Below, piece after piece: positions 56,729 through 64,000 of a DNA stretch of 64,000 nt; the first letter of the stretch is position 1, and each line of letters opens with the position of its first letter. Under the pieces are notes generated by a model. The model had not been told where the DNA came from and did no database searches. It saw only the letters and a program-made list of their open reading frames with translations. Location of the stretch: NCBI GenBank assembly GCA_949152475.1, contig OX424563.1, positions 22,107,001 through 22,171,000 on the forward strand, read 5' to 3'. The stretch is from Terebella lapidaria. Lineage: Eukaryota > Annelida > Polychaeta > Terebellida > Terebellidae. The translations under genes and the position numbers were made by a program.

Positions 56729-57020
56729 CCGTACAGGTCCTAATAGTAGCATGGCGTAGCGAAGCAAGACGTCCTGCGGTAGAGCGCACAAAAATGAGAT
56801 GAAATTTGATGTCAAATTTACGAAAATCACTGAATAATATACCTATAGCCCTCAATCCCCTTGATTATGATTCAAATAGTATAAACATGTGAACAGGAAA
56901 ACTCAAAGAGTTTATTAGAAAGATATGACGTGAATACAAGGTTCAAAAATTGAACAGTTTTGGAGAAAAGAAGGGAGCGTGCTACAATTAGGACACGTGC
57001 CACTATTAGGACCAATACGG
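56729..57020. mobile_element. 292-bp MITE with TA target duplication
   Basis: TIRs read CCGTACAGGTCCTAATAGT and, at the other end, CCGTATTGGTCCTAATAGT in complement. TA flanks both sides (56727-56728 and 57021-57022). This fits a Tc1/mariner-type MITE. Confidence 0.85.
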
Positions 57021-57859
57021 TATGTCCGCAATTGATTCCCAAGCTGTAAAATAGATAATAAGCGAAATATTAGTTGTTTTGTGCTCTGACCTTGAAATAA
57101 GGCCATGGATCAAGTTCAAGGTCATGAGACAATTCAGCATAAGTCATTTCCTATATGTGCACAATTGATTTCTAAGCTGCAACGTCAATAATAAACGAGA
57201 TATTAGTCATTTTGTGCTATGACCTTGAAAATGAGGTCAAATGTCAAATTCGGGTTCATCAGAATATTCGGCATATAGCATTTCTTATATGTCCACAATT
57301 GATTCCTGATCTCTACTCCCAATACTGAGTGAGATATTAGCAATAATGTGTCCCATTATAAAGCATAGGAGAATTTAATATGGGAAAGTGTCATTCGGGA
57401 CTGGTGAAAAAAAGTCAAAATGGCCTCCACACGCAGACTGTCGATTCAAGGGCAACGAAACTTATACACATCACAGAGATATTTGAGGAGAAAAATTTGA
57501 AATGAAAATCTCAAAACTGATCAGAAAAGTTTTTAGAAAATGGTCGCCAAAGTCCAAAATTGGCCGTTTTTCGACAAAAAAGGTCGCCATTTTGGAAGAA
57601 AATGCGAAATCGAAAAACTAAAAAATACCTACCTCTTGAAAAATTCGACTGTAAACTTTAAAGATAAAAATGTAGACGGACGACGCTGAAGGACGACGGA
57701 CGCAACGCCACGGCAATAGAATATCGGACCAAAGATGCGGTAACGTAAAAACCATCCAGCCGGACGCCTAACATGGGTTCATATGATTTAGATGTGTACT
57801 ATAATGGTATACTGAATCTACGTTGCTCCTGATGGGACATGATAAAAAAAACTTCTTCG

Positions 57860-57950
57860 TTTACACAAAGTACTACATGCAAGTCAGTTGCACGAAGTAG
57901 TAAGTGGTTGGCACGAAGTACAAAGTCATTTGCACGTATTTTGTTCGTAT
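57860..57950. repeat. Short 21-bp minisatellite
   Basis: Three to four units: GCACGAAGTAGTAAGTGGTT(G), then GCACGAAGTACAAAGTCATT(T) and a decayed one. 57751-57859 and 57951-58274 hold nothing else recognised. Confidence 0.65.
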
Positions 57951-58274
57951 TCCTCACGAATAGAAACCTCGGCCTTCAGCTTCGGTCTCTATTCGGGAGA
58001 AATACTCAGCCCAGGGCATTATCCTATACATATTAGGCCCCAAAAAAGTAAATGATTCTGGTTAGGCGCGCACTTCACTTTGGCTAGATCATGTAGATGG
58101 GCAATATTTGGCCGGTTTATTCACCAGCAACCAATTTTGGGGAATAAAAAAGGGAAAAAAGAGAGGAAAATCGCGTCGCCGCATCACTCTTTCTGGGACC
58201 CTAATAACCAGACGACAATACTTTTTTTTTGCCTCAGGTGTGTATTTTTCATTCCTTTACTAAAGTTAACTAAG

Positions 58275-58405
58275 TGATAGTCCATAGAGCAACCAGAATT
58301 GTTAGAAGCGTGCTATAATTATGTCTAGTATATGATGCGCAGCAAAATTGTTTATAAACTAACAAATTTATTGTGTTATCATCGTCCTCGCTTTATTTGT
58401 GTATC
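58275..58405 (+). repeat. ~130-bp direct repeat flanking E6, left copy
   Basis: It matches 59465-59598 (shared CAACCAGAATTGTTAGAAGC, TGATGCGCAGCA, GTGTTATCATCGT, TTTATTTGTGTATCT). The identity is roughly 80%. It is too long to be a simple target-site duplication. Confidence 0.75.
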
Positions 58406-58410
58406 TTTTT

Positions 58411-59430
58411 AGGTGACTGGACCTTTGGTCCGATAACCTATTGGCATGGCGTTACGTCCGTCGTCCGTTGTTGTCCGTCTCCATTTTTATCCTTAAAGTT
58501 TACTGGCGAATCTCTCTGAAATTATGCACAAAAATGCCTAGAAATATGTCAAGAGGGAGGTATTTTTTAGTTTTTGGATTTTTGGCTTCCATTTTCTCAA
58601 AAACTCTCTGATCAGATTTGAGATTTTTGTTTCAAAAGATTCCCCTTATATACCTCTGTGGCGTGTATAAATTCCGTTGCTATTGAATCGCCGGTCTGCA
58701 TGCGGGCAGCCATTTTGATTTTTTTCGAGGGGTCCCAAATAGAACCCATGTTGAATTCTTCTGAGCATTATGATGGTGACATTTTGCCGAATATTCGCGT
58801 AACATTGGATGGACCTTTGACCTCATTTTCAAGGTCAGACAACAAAATGACTGATATCTCGCTTATTGTCGACTTTACAGTTTGGGAATCATTCCTGGAC
58901 ATATAGGAAATGACATATGCTGGATATTTTAATGACCTTGAACTTGACTTTTGACCTCATTTTCAAGGTCAGCGCACAAAATGGCTAATATCTCGCTTAT
59001 GATCGACTTTACAGCTTAAGAATCCATAGTGAACATACAGGAAATAATATATTCTGAATATTCCGGTTACCTTGAATTTGACTTTGTCCTCATTATCCAA
59101 GGTCAGAGAATAAAATGGCTAATATATCGCTTATTATCGACTTTACAGCCTAGGAATCAATCACAAACATGTGGGAAATGATATATGCTGAATATTCTAA
59201 TGACCTTGATCTTTGATCTCATTTTGAAGGTCAGAACACGTAATGGCTAATATTTCAATTATTATCGACTTTACATCTTAGGAATCAATTGTGGACATAC
59301 TAGAAATTATACATGCTGAATATTCTCGTGGCTTTGAATTGACCAATGACCTTATTTTTAAGATCACGGGACTAAATGGCTAATATCTAAAATGTATATT
59401 GTCCGGGAACCTTTCTTAGACCTTGGGCTA
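58411..59430 (+). mobile_element. Satellite-bearing element E6, complete short copy
   Basis: Head AGGTGACTGGACCTTTGG with CCGATAACCTATTGGCATGG, then CGTCCG motifs, the AAAATGG-type block, about four 134-bp units, and the tail GTCCGGGAACCTTTCTTAG plus CCTTGGGCTA. It is bracketed by the ~130-bp direct repeats. Confidence 0.7.
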
Positions 59431-59464
59431 TTTTCTTTTACTTCTATACTGAAATATAAGGAAG

Positions 59465-59598
59465 CGATGGTCCATAGTGCAACCAGAATTGTTAGAAGCA
59501 TTGCTAATATTGTGTCTAGTGTATGATGCGCAGCACAATTCTTGATAAACTAATAAACTCAATGTGTTATCATCGTTCGCGTTTTATTTGTGTATCTG
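59465..59598 (+). repeat. ~130-bp direct repeat flanking E6, right copy
   Basis: See the left copy at 58275-58405. From 59599 to 60164 only a repeat fragment is recognised near 59970-60045 (TGGCTTCTGGGGCCC), related to 61610-61690. Confidence 0.75.
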
Positions 59599-60164
59599 AT
59601 ATAGCATGTACATCAGTTTTTATTGGTTACAGGGGCTTGGTCATGGACATGTGCTCAATCGAGTGAAACAGTTTAGAGGAAAGTTACAACATATCGGTGT
59701 AGGCTGGTGGATTGTGGCCCAGATTTACTGACCGAGTGTGTAATCAGTGTCAGTGCAAACGGAACAGTAGTAGATACACGAATACCGATTCTCTATTACA
59801 AATTTCGTATACACATGCACATGTGACACAGTGATATATTTGTAAGACCAATATAACATTTTTATGTTAGCCCCCTTTTCATTGCACATGCTCGCATCGG
59901 CCAAATCCGCCAATTTGCGCACTTGTGGAATGTTTTCTCCTCATTTTCAATCTCTGAGTCTCAGAATGCACCGAAGAATATCTGGAGGTCGTGGCTTCTG
60001 GGGCCCTAAGTGGGCCCTAGACTCCACGCCTGCTTATTTCATCAATTTAGCAAAATTACACGATTCTGTCCTTTTATTTAAAAAGTATAAATTCAAGACG
60101 AAAAAAAAGAACATATGTGAAGAGGAGCAGTTGAGTAATTGGGAATTAATTGTTTACTCATATA

Positions 60165-61250
60165 TACTGACCAAAAAAAGAAACGCAATTTGGAAACTGG
60201 GCTATATTTTTTTTGTTGCATCATTGTAAATGGTATTTCAAAATATCTGAGCCTTGCGACTGCCCATACAGTGCAAAGGAAAAGTCGCGACACATTTACT
60301 CGCTCTGTTGGCGACAAATTACGACGCGACAGAAGTAACGTAGATGGTCGTCTTTGAGCATTTGCAATACTCAGCCACTCCCATTTATGGTGTGATCTCT
60401 TAGTACTCACTGGGGTATATAAAAGGCCGGCAAAACTTTAGGCAAATTGTCGATGCAAACGCTACCAACCCTTACAAGTTTGGTGCAGCAATTTGCGTAT
60501 GGGACGATCTGAGCAAAAATGTGTCATCACAGACCGGGCCTCCGATTTCATCGTCCATAGAGCCATTGTATGGTGTCTAATAAGCATACTATAGTCAATT
60601 GAAATGCAACAAAATGCTCAAAACCTGCAAAACCTGATGGAACGACTCCGGGAGTTGAACGTCGTATGAAGCCGATTACACCTCCGTGACCACTTCCGAT
60701 CAGCCACAAGGACGCCAGCCGGGCATTAGGACTGGAATTAATCCAGGACTAGCGAAAAGACAGGTTGTAACAGTCTGCAAGAGGGTGACATCACACACGT
60801 AACCCCACCGAAATGTGATGCCAACGGAGCCAAGGAAAAAGGCTTTACGGCATTGAATGAGAACCTGATATGGTGGAAAATATCAAACTGGTCAAACATG
60901 CGCATTTACGAACAGATCCAGACTTCCTATGTACACCGCCGATGGTAGAACACGAATGACGTCGTAAAGGTGACCGGTATGCTCACGCATGCGTACTGCG
61001 AGATATGGTGGCCCCACGTTATTGTATAGGGGTCGAAATAAGTGTTTATTGTAGGACATGACCTCAGTTCGCCGAGGACAGCCACAACTGAACAAAATTG
61101 GTCGTCCTGGGATCCATGGCCACACGAGATAGTAGCAATGACTGACCATGTCATTCTCACTTTTGCGAGATGTGGCTTTGTGTGTTCAGTAAAGCTTAAC
61201 GGGTGTGATGATTCCTCAATATTGCGAATTATTGTCATTGTTTAGATGCT
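60165..61250 (+). mobile_element. Decayed Tc1/mariner-type transposon
   Basis: It opens TATACTGACCAAAAAAAGAAACGC, a known kind of terminus in invertebrate Tc1/mariner elements. Broken plus-strand pieces resemble a Tc1-type transposase, for example RSATRTPAG and GERYAHACVLR, the latter like the DDE-domain stretch before the second Asp. Stops and frameshifts occur throughout, and the right terminus was not found. Confidence 0.5.
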
Positions 61251-61589
61251 TTACTGTTCATATATTACAAAATGCATGACATTACTATTTATTTATCAAA
61301 TATATTCGAGAAGAAGTTGATCATAGTGAGTTTGTGTGGAATGCATAGCCAGAGACGCCAGGAAGCTACCACAGAATGTAAAAATGTCTCCCGCTTTTGG
61401 GGCCCTGAAGCGGGCCCAACACCCCAGGCCAAAACTCACTTGCCTCGCTTCCAATTTCTTTTTAGAAACTTTCCAGAAGAGCGGCATCATTGGGTATTTA
61501 AGTAGAATTCATACCCGAGAGAGGCCACTGAGATACAGCAGAATATCAAAAACCTCTTAATTAGAGCCTCAGAATTTCCAACCTCTTAA

Positions 61590-61695
61590 TTAGATAGAGC
61601 ATCTAGCGATGCTCACCATAGAGCATCTAGCGGTCGTTAGCTTCTGGGGCCTTAGACGGGCCCCAGACACCCCCTCCCCCTAAATCCGCCCCTGA
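61590..61695 (-). repeat. hAT-like terminal fragment
   Basis: On the minus strand CAGGGGCGGATTTAGG (61694-61679) begins a G-rich end with GGGGCCCGTC. Related pieces lie at about 59970-60045 and 61396-61435. CAGGGGCGGAT is typical of hAT ends; no second end or transposase is present. Confidence 0.5.
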
Positions 61696-62489
61696 CATAT
61701 ATATTATATGGCAAAAGACAATCATCACACTTTTTAAGGTGGCGGTTATTATGTTGGGAAAGAGAGATTTGGGGACAATTTTACATCTAGTGGTACTTGC
61801 ATTGCCAGTTGATAAGATCCAGCCAGGAATATCGCAGCATATCTGCTTGTACTGGAAAAGTACAATGCACAATCCATGAATCTGACCTCAACTACACGTA
61901 GATAGTTGTAGTACCACAATATGTGGTACTCGTGAAAATTTCGACCGGCACTTTCTGGTTGTGCGTTACATCATGCCCACAAAACACTATTTAAAACCAC
62001 CAAAGTAACGAGAATAGGGTCTTTAGTCATTCTAAAATCTGTTCTACACCTATATTCCACAATTCTTTTCCTTTTCCCGGTTAGGTAACGACAGTATAAT
62101 ACATAGAAGACACTCAGGCAGTCGCGAAAATGAGACTTTCGCCAAAGAGTGTTGCTGTCGTTCTTGAAAATAACTTCAACGTTTTAAATGATCTCCAATA
62201 CAAAGATAGTATTCCTCTTGTATAAGCCCATGAGCGTAAATTCCGGGGGGGGGGGGGGGGGAGGGCTCATTACCTGAATCCCCGGTACATGAAGGATAAT
62301 AATAACTTGGTTCAATTCCCTGCACCAGAGAATGCATATGATTATCATGTCTATCTTTTCAAGATTTTAATGTTTACTCCAAAATCGTTTTTGTGTGCGT
62401 GTGATTAATTTTAGGTGTAGATACTAGATACCCATGAGTTTTTGTCGGTGGGGTGTCTTCGACTGCGGCCCTTCTTCCCACCTTGTGCT
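61696..62489. other. Intergenic DNA, nothing recognised
   Basis: A poly-G run lies at about 62246-62260. No gene. Confidence 0.5.
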
Positions 62490-63290
62490 CCATCTATTTT
62501 TGATATTTTTGTTGTCGTTGCTTCAGTATTCAGAGTATTGTATATATCATATATTCTGTTAATGTTTGTATCATTATTACCATGTCAATCACTACAAGTC
62601 CTATGTGTCTATCTGTTCATAATCTATTATATTCATTTCAGTAATAAGTTGACTGTAATCAATCATATATGGCTGTTTTGTTCAACTTTACAATTCGCTT
62701 AAATGCCATTTATCGGACAACATTAAGGTTGACGTATATTTTGTATGATAATTCGATATATTTTCAAGTGGTGTAAAAGCAGTGCCTCTCGGTTCGATAT
62801 ATAGCTTCTTTTTCATTTCCTTTGTCTATATCAGTTCATTGTCTATCAGTTCGGTTCATCACATATATTATGTGCCGATCACAAGTCAGTATAACTGAGG
62901 TTTCTAACTTGTCCACGATATATTCAAGTTTCCCTCCATCCTTCCCCTACACTTCCTTTATATTTGTATCAGTCTCTCTGAGATCCTTTGATATTTTGTT
63001 GTAGTCCGTCTGTATTATTAATTTTTTGTTCACCATCTATTATGTTTTTTACCTTTTTCCCCAGAGTGTAATCTGTCTCGTGTATATTCTTGATATTTTT
63101 GTTGTAATAACTTCAGTATTCAGACTCAGTCAGAGTATTCTATATATCATATATTGCGTTAATATTTGTATCATTATTTACCATGTCATTACAAGTCTTA
63201 TGTGTCCATCTGTTCTTTTTTTCATGTCAAGAATTAATTGACCGTAATCATACATCGGTGTTTTGTTCTACTTTACATTTCGCATATAGA
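62490..63290 (+). repeat. ~200-bp direct repeat pair, 590 bp apart
   Basis: 62490-62700 and 63088-63290 share GATATTTTTGTTGT, CTTCAGTATTCAG, TATATATCATATATT and GTTTTGTTC. Apparent ORFs across it are not credible genes. Confidence 0.75.
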
Positions 63291-63439
63291 ACAAAATATC
63301 TGAGTATGGCTGCACCCACCATATTGTGTGCAATCCGGGTTAGGGTTCCCACAACTCCAACTGTGAACTGCTATGGTCGTGGCAAGTACAAAGCTTTCCA
63401 GATAATGTGCGTGGCACCTAATGTAATGGCTTTCCAGAT

Positions 63440-64000
63440 GCATTAACATATTTTATGCCACATTACGTAATGAGACCAGGACGCAAAACAAATACAGAGG
63501 GCTTAGAGGTATAATACACTTCGGCAATATCTGTAAATTATTGATCATATAGCCTATTGAAGTTTCATACACACATGGTCTATTTTGTGGTAAACAGACT
63601 TTTTTTGTATGAGTAGAACTGTTCTTGGCTGAAAAAAAAATCAATGAATCGTCAGACTCCCGACACGCTCCACCACCGACTCCTGTGTCTGATAGAGCAG
63701 GTGGCTGAATTCAAGATTGAAAACCTGGAATATTTTCTGGAAGCTACAGTAGTCCTCGCCGTGTTCAATTTTTATATCGACGGTTGCCCCCCCCCCCCCC
63801 CCCCCCCCCGATTCCACTTGCATGCATCACTGTATTTCACACGCCCATGGGACTTGTTCATTTTCTGGAAATGTACCGTTGGATTTTGCGAAATAGCATG
63901 ACACTTTCAACGTTATTCCTTGATGCAGTTCCATGGGGACTGAAAATTCATTAACATAATACATCAAAACTGTAGTTGGTGGCGACGATTTGCTTGATGA
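63440..64000. repeat. Dispersed ~590-bp repeat, copy 2, cut by the window end
   Basis: It is collinear with 6540-7130. It contains a poly-C run at about 63787-63809. Confidence 0.75.

Larger units (their letters stand above)
55104..57750 (-). mobile_element. Satellite-bearing element E5, complete, carrying three MITEs
   Basis: The tail palindrome TTAGCCCAAAGGCTAA is at 55104-55119. The 134-bp array runs from about 55140 to 57330 with insertions at 55503-55730, 55815-56682 and 56729-57020. The AAAATGG head block and the CGGACGACG region lead to the head end (ATATCGGACCAAAGATG) near 57747. Without the MITEs it is about 1.26 kb. Confidence 0.7.

Noticed and set aside
62442-63446. Hydrophobic ORFs that could be membrane proteins
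   Set aside because: They come from AT-rich direct repeats; hydrophobic codons follow from T-rich sequence.

Overview
The window reads as animal nuclear DNA, probably from a marine invertebrate. Spliced genes with GT-AG introns, a CR1-group LINE, a Ty3/gypsy element, foldback elements and MITEs point to Metazoa. A Ly6/uPAR gene cluster next to Mab-21/cGAS-like genes makes a lophotrochozoan such as a mollusc my guess, but no single feature proves the phylum. Host DNA is AT-rich; the gypsy element is clearly GC-richer. All alignments and translations were made by eye.

Layout. 1-9.3 kb: two members of a minus-strand Ly6/uPAR family. Ly6-1 (3378-4123) is the only copy that looks intact. Ly6-2 (7664-9328) has a stop codon in its signal peptide. 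9.6-12.6 kb: a foldback element with about 1.28-kb inverted arms. 12.8-16.1 kb: two blocks of a ~326-bp satellite. 16.3-42.3 kb: a tandem duplication of an intronless Mab-21/cGAS-like gene bracketed by direct repeats. Copy A (17178-18734) has lost the exon part carrying the first catalytic motifs. Copy B (22341-24071) keeps them but has a stop and two deletions. A 17-kb Ty3/gypsy element (24773-41831) sits in the 3' repeat of copy B. Its left LTR was later hit by a full-length LINE and by another element now reduced to a solo LTR. 42.5-54.9 kb: pseudogenes Ly6-3 and Ly6-4, the latter with a 6.7-kb intron holding gypsy fossils. 54.1-64 kb: repeats, including a complete satellite-bearing element carrying three MITEs, and a decayed Tc1/mariner copy.

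Three themes recur. (1) A family of mobile elements with palindromic ends carries a 134-bp tandem array. Each unit holds a nuclear-receptor DR1-like site (TGACCTTTGACCT) and an extended half-site (TCAAGGTCA). Six copies or parts lie here, one inside the 3' UTR of Ly6-1. (2) Five separate minisatellites keep a strict 21-bp period although their sequences differ. (3) The gypsy element has extra same-strand ORFs with C2H2 zinc fingers downstream of integrase. Each finger ORF is preceded by a CCAAT/CRE or E-box/TATA cluster resembling the one in its LTR.

The genes show no shared pathway. Ly6 proteins would sit outside the cell on a GPI anchor. The Mab-21-like protein would be an intracellular nucleotidyltransferase-fold sensor or enzyme, possibly membrane-bound through an N-terminal acylation motif. 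Most of the window is repeat DNA and relics.
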